15,671 nucleotides of DNA from Cytophagaceae bacterium (GTDB lineage Bacteria > Bacteroidota > Bacteroidia > Cytophagales > Flexibacteraceae), in contig CANHWS010000046.1 in the NCBI GenBank assembly GCA_947464365.1, positions 1-15,671 of the forward strand, read 5' to 3'. Below are positions 6,372 through 13,817 of this stretch, piece by piece; position 1 is the first letter of the stretch; the number at the start of each line of letters is the position of its first letter. Below the pieces are notes generated by a model. It made no database searches. It had not been told where the DNA came from and saw nothing but the letters and a program-made list of their open reading frames with translations. The translations under genes were made by a program, and so were the position numbers.

Positions 6372-7277
6372 TTAGTAACTAAACTTGTCCCGTAGGTACT
6401 GGATGGACTTGCCAACGGATACAATGGTCTCTCCTGGGCAACGGTCTTGCTCCACAAAATGATGTTCCATGCCAGCAGTTTTGGCCAACTGGAAGATCGC
6501 CTTGAAGTCGATCGTCCCACTACCTACTTCGGTAGTATCCTTGGTTTCGGCGCCTAGGTCCTTGACGTGCCAAAGTGGGAATCGACCTGGGTACTTCTTG
6601 AAATAAGAAACAGGATCTTGCTCAGCCTTCACAACCCAGAAAAGGTCCATCTCGAAGTTAACTAGGTTGCTTTCCGTGTTCCTAAGCATGACATCATAGG
6701 GCACCTCACCCTCGATGGCTTTGAGCTCGAAATCATGGTTGTGGTAACAGAGCTTGAGGCCTGCCTTATTGGCCACTTCGCCTGCCACGTTGAGCTGATC
6801 AGCAATTCGTTGGTAGCTCTCGAGGTCTGCACGGTCCTTACTCGGGATATAGGGAACCACAATATAACTGGCTCCAGCCTCGACCACGGTGGCACATAGC
6901 TCATCCCATTTGTTGAGCATTGTAAGTTTGACAGTGTTGCCTGCCCGTTGCTCGTCCCAACCACCAGAAACATGGTGGCTAATGAGCTTTAAGCCATTGT
7001 CAGTACAAATCTGGCGGAACTCCTTAGCCGACTTACCATAAAAGATCCCCTTGTCGGTCGAGTAGCCTTCCAGCTCAGTATAGCCCAGCTTACTAAGTTT
7101 GCCAAGCGTACCTGTCAGGTCTTTTTCGATGACATCCCGCAGGGTATAGAGCTGAACACCAAAGGTTTTGACCGACTTGGCACTTGCGATACCCGTAGGC
7201 AAAACTGCTAGTGCAGAAAGTGCGCCCAATTGGCCCAAAAAGTGGCGTCGTGAACTTGACGAAAAACTAGTTAACAT
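6372..7277 (-). CDS. Tat-exported sugar phosphate isomerase/epimerase-like TIM-barrel protein
   Basis: This 301-residue protein belongs to the xylose isomerase-like TIM barrel (AP endonuclease 2) superfamily. The N-terminus has a twin-arginine signal, SRRHFLG at 9-15 followed by a hydrophobic stretch ending near ASA at 31-33, so the folded, probably metal-loaded enzyme should be exported. The mature part opens with the family's FGVQLYTLRD (39-48). Likely metal- and substrate-binding segments are YHNHDFE at 178-184, NFEMDLFW at 207-214, HVKD at 237-240 and VEQD at 275-278. The phosphate in the family's name is unlikely to be relevant outside the cytoplasm. Related exported proteins act on sugars or keto-sugar glycosides, but the reaction here is unknown. 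It follows the secreted GH42 gene by 63 bases and precedes the SDR gene, suggesting a shared sugar route. Confidence 0.88.
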   Translation of the reverse strand: MLTSFSSSSRRHFLGQLGALSALAVLPTGIASAKSVKTFGVQLYTLRDVIEKDLTGTLGKLSKLGYTELEGYSTDKGIFYGKSAKEFRQICTDNGLKLISHHVSGGWDEQRAGNTVKLTMLNKWDELCATVVEAGASYIVVPYIPSKDRADLESYQRIADQLNVAGEVANKAGLKLCYHNHDFELKAIEGEVPYDVMLRNTESNLVNFEMDLFWVVKAEQDPVSYFKKYPGRFPLWHVKDLGAETKDTTEVGSGTIDFKAIFQLAKTAGMEHHFVEQDRCPGETIVSVGKSIQYLRDKFSY

Positions 7278-7327
7278 AACTTAAGCGTTGAGGTTGGGGC
7301 AATGGTACAGAAGAAAGTCGATCACAA

Positions 7328-7345
7328 ACTAGCATTATCGCTAGT
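7328..7345 (-). other. Hairpin at the stop codon of the GH42 gene
   Basis: ACTAGC/GCTAGT (7340-7345 and 7328-7333) form a 6-bp perfect stem with loop GATAAT on the minus strand. It includes the TAG stop of the glycosidase gene and is followed only by TTTG. It may mark an mRNA processing point or weak attenuator between the GH42 and TIM-barrel genes; the evidence is slight. Confidence 0.25.
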
Positions 7346-9497
7346 CCCACTTGATAACGAAGGTAGCATCTGGTCGGAGGGTAATCTGCCAATCTCCAGA
7401 CTTTTGCTTGCTGATAATCGCCCCACCGTATAGGTCTGTAGGCTTTTTACCGACCAGGCCTTCAAGTAGGACGGATGAGGTATTCGTAGTACTTGTATTG
7501 GTCAAGATGCTGATTTCGGAGTTGCCGGATTGCATCTGCCGCAGGTAAACATCAGGATTGGCTTGTTGAAAGTGGATGGTAGGAAGGGTCTTGGTCTGGG
7601 TGCTGACCTTCGCCAATAGACTGGTGAAGGCCGTTTGATTGACATCAGCATATTGATCTAGCCCAGCTGGTGCACCAATCGTGATCACGGTGCCTTTGCC
7701 AAATTGGCTAACCCAAACGCTATCGCCATAGACCGAACTTAGCGACCGATCAGCTAACTTATTGAGGCGCAACCGCATTGACTTTAGTGCTGCTGATTTG
7801 CCAAAGGGTGTGTAAGCCTCTATTGCAACGACGTTTGCGCCCATCAACTGCTTGAGGGGAGATGCACTAGTATAGCGTAAGGTTTCGTAGTCATCATATA
7901 GGCCAGTTAACCCTGTCAGGATCAAGGTGCCACCATTGGTAACAAAACCTAGCATCTGCTCGAGCTGGCTATTGGTCAAGGCTGTGGCATGTGGCAGGAT
8001 TGCCAGTTTGGCCTGACGGTCTTTGGCGAGCCAGTCCATCTGAGAGACATTAAGGACCTGAGGTGCTACTCCTAGTCGCTGGAGGCCTAGATAAGTGCCA
8101 AGGACAGCGTTTTTGTGCGCCCGTTGGGTGCGAACCAAGTTGTCACCTTGGTTGACCTTGGCCCTTCCCTGTAGCACCATAGTTTCCTGGCTCTGGACAA
8201 CATAAATCTGGGGCAAAACAGGCTGTGCCGCGGTCCATAGTGTCGGGTTGGCCTTGAGGGATTTGGCCACCTTGCTCGCTGCCAGCAGGCGTGCCGTTGG
8301 ACGGTATTGGTAGTCCAGCATGGCCCACTCGCCTGCCTCAGTGCCTTTAAGCCGTGGGTTAAGGCACCAGAAGATGGTCCGTTGTGCCCCAGCACCGATG
8401 CCTGACCATAGCCACCGCTCGATCTCGGCAGGAGTTGGGGTAAGGGCATTGGTCCCTGTATATAGGTTAATCCCTCCCTGCAGCTCAGTTACCCAAAAGG
8501 GTTTACCTTTGGCCGACCCACGTATATAGTCGCTGACGAATGAGACACCGTTGCCATATTGATTTCGTTTGAGCGCATCAAAATGCCAAACCGGGTGGAC
8601 AGAGCATCCTAGAGAGGTGAGGAAATCAGACCATTGGGGTAGGTCATACTTTTCCTGTATATCCAGCAGGGCATGCGGATTGATGTGCAGGTCACTTTTG
8701 CTGTCATACTTCCGGATTTCGGTTGCTATCCAGCGCATATACCAAGTGAGGTGATCCCGCCAAAAGACATTCCAGTCCACATAAGCTCCTGGCCAAGTCC
8801 AGCCACCACCAGCCCAGCTTGGCGAGTATTGGACCGAGTCAAATGAGGTGTAGCCAGTCAGCCAACTTGTGTTTAGGGCCTTGAGGTCGTTGTTGTACTT
8901 AGCCTTGAGCCAAGGTCCAAACTTGGCTAGAGCCAAGGGGTCAGGGCTTGGCAGTTGGCCCGGTTCGTTCATCAACATCCAGGTATCGAGGGCTGGGTGG
9001 GCACCAAAATGCGTCACCACCGCCTTGATGTATTGCGCCTGAGCAGCTAGCTCTTGCTCGGTATGAGCAGCCGCACCATCCTGTACTTTGTAGTATCCTG
9101 CAGGGCCTACATAGGTAGGGGCTTGGTTGGGCATCAGCGTTGCCACAATCTTGACTCCGTGCCGTTGGGCCGATGCAAAACACTGATCATACAGGTCAAA
9201 ATCCCAGACTCCACGGGCAGTTTCCATCCAGTTCCAGACCATGAATAGCCTCGTGACAGGCATATCTAGCTTGGCTAGGGTCTCAAACTGCTGGTCTATG
9301 GTTTTGGCATCCATCCCTGGCTCAACCCATATCTGGGCACCAATCTGGGGGACCGTATTCGGCGACTCGACCGTCAAGGTTGGCTGATGCTCAGGCGTAT
9401 GAGGTCCCTTTGGGGTACCAGTCTGGGCAAAGGTCCATTCAGCCCCTAATGTCAGCAACAAGGCCGAAATCAGGGCAAAGCGTTTTGTTTGTTTCAT
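7341..9497 (-). CDS. Secreted GH42 beta-galactosidase-like glycoside hydrolase
   Basis: This 718-residue enzyme has an Sec-type signal peptide (basic KQTKR, then a hydrophobic core, cleavage probably after TFA at 22-24). A GH42 TIM barrel covers about 50-420. The expected acid/base is E178 in LMNEPG and the nucleophile E338 in VTELQGG. GH42-type segments include FGPWLKAKYNNDLKALN at 193-209 and the late barrel region IFWCLNP at 375-381. A second domain, about 428-635, resembles the GH42 middle domain (GGTLILTG at 522-529), and a small beta domain ends the protein. Family members release beta-linked galactose or related sugars. Most known GH42 enzymes are cytoplasmic, so the signal peptide is notable. 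There is no T9SS tail, so the periplasm is likely. It begins 25 bases after the deaminase gene and precedes a Tat-exported TIM-barrel gene. Confidence 0.9.
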   Translation of the reverse strand: MKQTKRFALISALLLTLGAEWTFAQTGTPKGPHTPEHQPTLTVESPNTVPQIGAQIWVEPGMDAKTIDQQFETLAKLDMPVTRLFMVWNWMETARGVWDFDLYDQCFASAQRHGVKIVATLMPNQAPTYVGPAGYYKVQDGAAAHTEQELAAQAQYIKAVVTHFGAHPALDTWMLMNEPGQLPSPDPLALAKFGPWLKAKYNNDLKALNTSWLTGYTSFDSVQYSPSWAGGGWTWPGAYVDWNVFWRDHLTWYMRWIATEIRKYDSKSDLHINPHALLDIQEKYDLPQWSDFLTSLGCSVHPVWHFDALKRNQYGNGVSFVSDYIRGSAKGKPFWVTELQGGINLYTGTNALTPTPAEIERWLWSGIGAGAQRTIFWCLNPRLKGTEAGEWAMLDYQYRPTARLLAASKVAKSLKANPTLWTAAQPVLPQIYVVQSQETMVLQGRAKVNQGDNLVRTQRAHKNAVLGTYLGLQRLGVAPQVLNVSQMDWLAKDRQAKLAILPHATALTNSQLEQMLGFVTNGGTLILTGLTGLYDDYETLRYTSASPLKQLMGANVVAIEAYTPFGKSAALKSMRLRLNKLADRSLSSVYGDSVWVSQFGKGTVITIGAPAGLDQYADVNQTAFTSLLAKVSTQTKTLPTIHFQQANPDVYLRQMQSGNSEISILTNTSTTNTSSVLLEGLVGKKPTDLYGGAIISKQKSGDWQITLRPDATFVIKWD

Positions 9498-9522
9498 TGA
9501 TTTTGATGCGTGAATTCAGCGT

Positions 9523-9975
9523 TTATAGCTCGCCGATGTCTTCGTTCCAGAGTGTGGGTTTGGCCTCGATAAAGTCCTCCATCATCTTGACGCATTCGGG
9601 CAGGTCTAGGTCAATCACTTCCACCCCATGGGACTCCATAAAGGCTCGCGCTCCCGGGAAGGTGCGGCTTTCGCCCACTATCACCTTCGGGATTTTGAAC
9701 TGGACGATCGTCCCAGCACACATGTAACAGGGCATCAGGGTGCTGTAGATAACAGTGTCCTTATAGCTACCTACCCTACCGGCATTAAAGAGGCAATCCA
9801 TCTCACCATGGAGGATGGGGTTATCCTCCTGAACACGTTTATTATGCCCACTTGCGACAAGTTTGCCAGCCTTAACAAGGGCAGAACCTATCGGGATCCC
9901 GCCTTCGGCCAGACCTTTGAGGGCCTCGTCAATGGCAGCACGCATAAACTGATCTGGTTGGGTATCTGTGGCCAT
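9523..9975 (-). CDS. Yeast-type cytosine deaminase (zinc-dependent, FCY1-like)
   Basis: This 150-residue cytoplasmic enzyme of the cytidine deaminase superfamily probably converts cytosine to uracil for pyrimidine salvage. Zinc-site residues are H56 and the proton shuttle E58 in LHGE, and C83 and C86 in MPCYMC. Resemblance to Saccharomyces Fcy1 runs through the whole length: GGIPIGSALV (25-34), GHNKR with N45, GE near 101-102 with F106, and the end LWNEDIGE (142-149). W143 and D146 correspond to the yeast substrate-site residues W152 and D155. This points to cytosine rather than guanine or tRNA adenosine as substrate. Bacterial CodA is unrelated, being an amidohydrolase. The frame also has an ATG at 10005 giving ten extra residues; the ATG at 9975 fits the family better. 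It is the first gene of the minus-strand set and ends 25 bases before the GH42 start. Confidence 0.85.
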   Translation of the reverse strand: MATDTQPDQFMRAAIDEALKGLAEGGIPIGSALVKAGKLVASGHNKRVQEDNPILHGEMDCLFNAGRVGSYKDTVIYSTLMPCYMCAGTIVQFKIPKVIVGESRTFPGARAFMESHGVEVIDLDLPECVKMMEDFIEAKPTLWNEDIGEL

Positions 9976-10397
9976 AGTTGCTGTGGTAAATAGGGTGAAT
10001 ATCAACAGATTTTAGCCAGAAAAACCACGCTAAGACAACCGACAGGTCACATTTTGACGACTTGCCACTCCTGTACTTGTTTTCTGCCAAGACTTGCTGC
10101 AATAAAGGCATATTTGGTGTGTTTTCGGCATGGCCAGAGGCCCAACTTAACCACAACTGGTTGCTTTGACCAACATCTGGGATGCAGAACCACGTAGCCA
10201 GTTCGCAGATTTGAGCGATTGTCCATTAAGGCTTACCAAGTCAAATATTTTTTCAGGGGTAGAAGGCCCACTACAATTAGAAAATAGCCTATATTTATCG
10301 AACGGCAAGCGCGCTTTAGGATCGCCAACCTACTTTCGGCAACAAATGGAGGATTAAGGGCGTTTAAGATTTGCAAACCAGCTTGGCCGTCAGGTGT
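9976..10397. other. Divergent intergenic region between the deaminase and TPR genes
   Basis: About 420 bases that should hold the promoters of the minus-strand deaminase/GH42/TIM/SDR set and of the plus-strand TPR gene. No convincing TTG-N20-TAnnTTTG pair was found on either strand; TATATTTA at 10290-10297 is only a near match and lacks a -33 partner. No gene, RNA or repeat was recognised. The short open frame at 10166-10357 has no family features. Confidence 0.4.
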
Positions 10398-10934
10398 ATG
10401 GAAGTTTTTATCCTATTGGTACTGATGGGGCTATATATCGGCCTCAAAGTCTTTATGGGCGGTGCCGCCGACCCCATCGGGCGTGACAAACGCAAATACA
10501 AAGCTGGCCTTCGGTTTATCGACAACCGCGAGTTTGATAAGGGGTTTGTTTACTTCAACGCCATGATCAGCGAGAATCCACGTTCGGCCTCTGCATGGTT
10601 ATACCGCGGTCGTTGTCAGCAAGGTCTTGGCAATCAATATGCTGCGATTGCCGACTATACCAAAGCCTCCGAAATTGACTATAACGTTGCCGAGGCATTC
10701 TTGCTCAAAGCCAAACTCCTACTCCACCTTGACGAACTAGACCAAGCTCTCGAGGCTGCCGAAAAGGCCGTTTGGCACCTCCGCAACAATGGTGAAGCTT
10801 ACACCGTCCGTGGTGAGATCTTGACCAAACTAGGCCAAAACGGCAAAGCAGTGATGGACTTCCGCAAGGCTATTAGCCTAGGCGACGAAAATGCCAACTT
10901 CATCCTCCGCAACCAGTTCAACTTGCAAGGTTAA
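10398..10934 (+). CDS. Membrane-anchored TPR protein
   Basis: This 178-residue protein has a single N-terminal hydrophobic segment (about 2-20) and then roughly three to four tetratricopeptide repeats in about 36-165. Typical TPR spacing of W/Y, G, Y and A is seen in SASAWLYRGRCQQGLGNQYA (56-75), AEAFLLKAKLLLHLDELDQA (91-110) and NGEAYTVRGEILTKLGQNGK (125-144). TPR arrays bind other proteins, so a scaffold or assembly role at the membrane is likely; no partner is evident. The frame is open from an ATG at 10371, but the ATG at 10398 starts just before the hydrophobic anchor and is preferred. It is a single plus-strand gene, convergent with the kinase gene at 10974 with 39 bases between and no clear terminator. 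Confidence 0.8.
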   Translation: MEVFILLVLMGLYIGLKVFMGGAADPIGRDKRKYKAGLRFIDNREFDKGFVYFNAMISENPRSASAWLYRGRCQQGLGNQYAAIADYTKASEIDYNVAEAFLLKAKLLLHLDELDQALEAAEKAVWHLRNNGEAYTVRGEILTKLGQNGKAVMDFRKAISLGDENANFILRNQFNLQG

Positions 10935-10973
10935 CCAATACGTTTTAGGTAAGCATTGCAATAACTGATGGGC

Positions 10974-11522
10974 TTAAACCCCAGCCAACTCTAGGTCAGT
11001 GGCAAGATCCGCAACCGAAAACTTGGTAGCATCAACCACACGGTACGGAATATCAAACTGGCGCAGCACCTGCTGATATTGTTCGAAAAAATAGTCCTGC
11101 AAGTGTGGGTGTTCCCGCAACGGGTCATCCTGCCAAGGCAATGTTGGCGCACATAATAAAGTCAAGTCATAACGCCGCTCGGCCAACGCATCCGAAATCC
11201 AGTCTGGCACACGTTTGTACGAATGTTGTAGCCAAACATAGAACACAACCAAATTAGTGTCGCAGACCAATACAGGCCTTACATCAGCTAGTTGTTGCCG
11301 GGCCATGGCATCCTCCATAATCAGCTGCCCCCTAGCCATCACCACCACCTCTGGCTCAGTATAGGTTGGCCCCGCGGTATCAAGGTAATAGCGAGCAAAC
11401 TCTGGCACCCAAAGGCAACCTAATTGTTGGGCCAAGTTGGCTGATAAGGTCGTTTTGCCTGTGGACTCCCCCCCTACGATGGCTATCCTGTAAACAGCTC
11501 TTTTTTCGATATCGGGTACCAT
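10974..11522 (-). CDS. NadR-type ribosylnicotinamide kinase (stand-alone)
   Basis: This 182-residue cytoplasmic ATPase probably phosphorylates nicotinamide riboside to nicotinamide mononucleotide. It has the P-loop GGESTGKT at 17-24, the substrate-region motif VPEFARYYL at 39-47, an acidic CDT motif at 87-89 and a lid-like PWQDDPLRE at 129-137, all as in the C-terminal kinase domain of NadR. The helix-turn-helix and NMN adenylyltransferase domains of enterobacterial NadR are absent, so the next step to NAD would need a separate enzyme not in this window. It lies 27 bases downstream of pnuC on the same strand. In this arrangement phosphorylation traps the imported riboside. The ATG at 11522 gives a normal N-terminus. 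Confidence 0.88.
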   Translation of the reverse strand: MVPDIEKRAVYRIAIVGGESTGKTTLSANLAQQLGCLWVPEFARYYLDTAGPTYTEPEVVVMARGQLIMEDAMARQQLADVRPVLVCDTNLVVFYVWLQHSYKRVPDWISDALAERRYDLTLLCAPTLPWQDDPLREHPHLQDYFFEQYQQVLRQFDIPYRVVDATKFSVADLATDLELAGV

Positions 11523-11549
11523 ATAGTAGCAGTATCAGGGTATGAAGGA

Positions 11550-12158
11550 TTAGGCAGATTGTCGCTGACGATGTTGGCGTGCTAGGTCTTGCCAGTTGAG
11601 CGCTCCACGAATGGCAAGTAGCATCAAGGCGAAATAGAGCAACATATAGGTGTAGCTACTTGTGAGGCTAAACAGCACAATAGAAACTACATTAACCAAG
11701 ACCCATAGCCACCAAGATGCTATGTACTTGCGGGTTTGCCACCATTGAGCTACCATACTGGCGGCAACCAAGAATGCATCTATACCAGGTGCTTGTCCAT
11801 TAAGCGCCTCTAACAGGTACCAACAAGCTGGCCACACTAACCCGAGACCAAACAAACTACTCCAAAAGACCAAGCCAGACATAAGTTCTGGCACAAAATC
11901 TTGATCTGGCTGACCTTGAGGTTGCCGCCAAGACCACCATCCGTAAACAGAGCTAACGGCAAAATAGACTTGCAACACTACCTGACCATAAAGGGCATTG
12001 AGGTAACAAAACACCCCCATAATCAGGATACCGAGCAACCCCGTAAGCCAGCCCAAGCGTTGGCCTTTGGTCAGGGCCCAAATACCATGAAGGCTCAAGG
12101 CAGACCCAATGATTTCGAGTATCGTATCTAGATATAAATGCACGGTACAAATATGCAA
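11550..12158 (-). CDS. pnuC: Nicotinamide riboside transporter PnuC
   Basis: This 202-residue inner-membrane protein has about seven hydrophobic segments. The family motifs are YFAVSSVYGWWSW at 65-77 and, in the second half, the stretch 127-152 (DAFLVAAS; QWWQTRKYIASWWLW) followed by NVVSI at 156-160. PnuC proteins carry nicotinamide riboside across the membrane by facilitated diffusion. The adjacent kinase gene supports this substrate over thiamine (PnuT) or riboflavin (PnuX). The start is taken as ATG 12156-12158, since no other ATG precedes the first helix. The gene is divergent from comM, with 94 bases between the two chosen starts. No thiamine riboswitch or known operator was recognised upstream. 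Confidence 0.9.
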   Translation of the reverse strand: MHICTVHLYLDTILEIIGSALSLHGIWALTKGQRLGWLTGLLGILIMGVFCYLNALYGQVVLQVYFAVSSVYGWWSWRQPQGQPDQDFVPELMSGLVFWSSLFGLGLVWPACWYLLEALNGQAPGIDAFLVAASMVAQWWQTRKYIASWWLWVLVNVVSIVLFSLTSSYTYMLLYFALMLLAIRGALNWQDLARQHRQRQSA

Positions 12159-12252
12159 GCCTTGCAGCCATTTGCACTATATTGGGCCTCAAATAGTCGG
12201 TGATCAGCACCTATTGGCTGGTTACGCAACCCTAAATACTGTTGTTTTTGAT

Positions 12253-13794
12253 ATGGAGCTAGCCAAACTCTATGGCAGTGCCGTCCAGGGTGTCAGTGCC
12301 ATCACGATTACCATTGAGGTGACCGTGACCTCGGGCCAACACCTGTTCATCGTGGGCCTGCCAGATGGTGCGGTCAAAGAAAGTGAGCAACGCGTCGAGG
12401 CAGCCCTTAAGCATAGCCGCTTCATTATGCCCCGCCACAAGGTGGTCATCAATATGGCCCCTGCCAATATCCGGAAGGAAGGCAGTGCCTATGACCTGCC
12501 GATAGCGATTGGTATCCTGATCGCGAGTGGACAGCTGGATAGCACCATCAACGAACAATATCTGGTAATGGGCGAGCTGGCCCTTGATGGCGAATTACGT
12601 CCCATCAAAGGTGCCCTTCCTATTGCAATCGAAGCCCGCAAAAACAACTTCAAAGGATTTATCCTGCCGATGGCCAACGCCAACGAAGCTGCTATTGTAT
12701 CCAACCTTGACGTAATCGGGGTCCAGAACCTGAAACAAGCAGCAGACTTTTTGGCTGGCAAAATCCAGATCGAACCAACTGTCAAGGATACCCGGGCACT
12801 ATTTGCCCAGTCGCAAGCCGAATACACGGCTGACTTTGCCGATGTACAGGGCCAAGAAAACATCAAACGCGCACTGGAGATCGCTGCTGCTGGTGGGCAT
12901 AACGTCATCATGATTGGCCCGCCAGGGGCTGGCAAAACCATGTTGGCCAAACGCCTCAGTAGCATATTGCCGCCCCTGTCCCTCAACGAAGCGCTTGAAA
13001 CAACCAAGATCCACTCTGTGGCCGGCAAGCTAGGTGTCGATGCCTCCTTAATTGCAAACCGCCCATTCCGAGCACCTCACCATACCGTGTCGGACGCTGC
13101 ATTGGTTGGTGGTGGTAGTAATCCCCAACCAGGCGAAATATCGTTAGCTCATAATGGCGTTCTGTTTTTGGACGAGCTACCTGAGTTCAAACGCACAGTA
13201 TTGGAGGTCATGCGCCAACCGCTAGAAGAGCGACGCGTTACCATCTCAAGGGCCAAAGTAGCTGTGGACTTCCCGGCCAACTTTATGCTGGTGGCCAGCA
13301 TGAATCCCTGCCCCTGCGGGTTCTATAACCACCCCGAGAAGGAATGTGTATGCCAAGCAGGTGTCGTCCAACGTTACCTCAACAAGGTCAGTGGCCCCTT
13401 GCTGGACCGCATTGACCTGCACATCGAGGTCACGCCCGTCACCTTTGACGCCATGACGGCTAACGTCAAAAACGAACGTAGTAACGAAATTAGGGACCGA
13501 GTTATCAGAGCGCGAGACGTCCAGACAGAACGCTTCAAAACCCACCAAGGCATCTATTGCAACGCCATGATGCCTAGCCAAATGGTTAAGGACATCTGTA
13601 ATATCTCAGAAGCTGGCAAGGCATTGCTCCGCACAGCGATGGAGCGTTTAGGACTCTCTGCCCGTGCTTATGATCGTATCCTAAAAGTATCGCGCACCAT
13701 CGCAGACCTCGCCGGCACTGAAGAAATCAAGATAGAACACCTGGCCGAAGCCATCCAGTATCGCAGTTTGGACCGCAGTGGTTGGGCGGGGTAA
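12253..13794 (+). CDS. comM: ComM/YifB family Mg chelatase-like AAA+ ATPase
   Basis: This 513-residue cytoplasmic ATPase matches the normal family length. In Vibrio cholerae, ComM is a helicase that promotes branch migration during natural transformation; the role in Bacteroidota is presumed similar. The N-terminal ChlI/Lon-like domain includes YGSAVQG and GLPDGAVKESEQRV (35-48). The AAA+ core has Walker A GPPGAGKT at 222-229, Walker B VLFLDE at 303-308 and the LLDRIDLHIE segment near 383-392. A cysteine group, CPCG at 353-356 and CVC at 365-367, is usual in this family. The Mg-chelatase C-terminal domain ends with LSARAYDRILKVSRTIADLA (about 467-486). The frame is open from 12109, but the ATG at 12253 gives the typical MxxxxYGSAV start and avoids overlap with pnuC. 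It converges on the regulator gene at 13810 with 15 bases between. Confidence 0.95.
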   Translation: MELAKLYGSAVQGVSAITITIEVTVTSGQHLFIVGLPDGAVKESEQRVEAALKHSRFIMPRHKVVINMAPANIRKEGSAYDLPIAIGILIASGQLDSTINEQYLVMGELALDGELRPIKGALPIAIEARKNNFKGFILPMANANEAAIVSNLDVIGVQNLKQAADFLAGKIQIEPTVKDTRALFAQSQAEYTADFADVQGQENIKRALEIAAAGGHNVIMIGPPGAGKTMLAKRLSSILPPLSLNEALETTKIHSVAGKLGVDASLIANRPFRAPHHTVSDAALVGGGSNPQPGEISLAHNGVLFLDELPEFKRTVLEVMRQPLEERRVTISRAKVAVDFPANFMLVASMNPCPCGFYNHPEKECVCQAGVVQRYLNKVSGPLLDRIDLHIEVTPVTFDAMTANVKNERSNEIRDRVIRARDVQTERFKTHQGIYCNAMMPSQMVKDICNISEAGKALLRTAMERLGLSARAYDRILKVSRTIADLAGTEEIKIEHLAEAIQYRSLDRSGWAG

Positions 13795-13795
13795 T

Positions 13796-13817
13796 GGTTG
13801 TAGTTTAGGTTACAACC
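13796..13817. other. Small hairpin between convergent comM and regulator genes
   Basis: GGTTGTA (13796-13802) and TACAACC (13811-13817) form a 7-bp stem with an eight-base loop in the 15-base gap, including the regulator's stop codon. Neither strand has a T-run after it, so termination is doubtful. Confidence 0.3.

Noticed and set aside
9628..9993. 121-codon plus-strand open frame opposite the deaminase gene
   Set aside because: It overlaps a gene with complete catalytic motifs on the other strand; its sequence shows no recognisable domain.
12109..12252. N-terminal extension of ComM to an ATG at 12109
   Set aside because: It would overlap the start of pnuC on the other strand and adds 48 residues not seen in the family; the ATG at 12253 gives the expected beginning and length.
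12489..13028. 179-codon open frame on the minus strand inside comM
   Set aside because: It is antisense to the conserved AAA+ coding sequence and has no family features.
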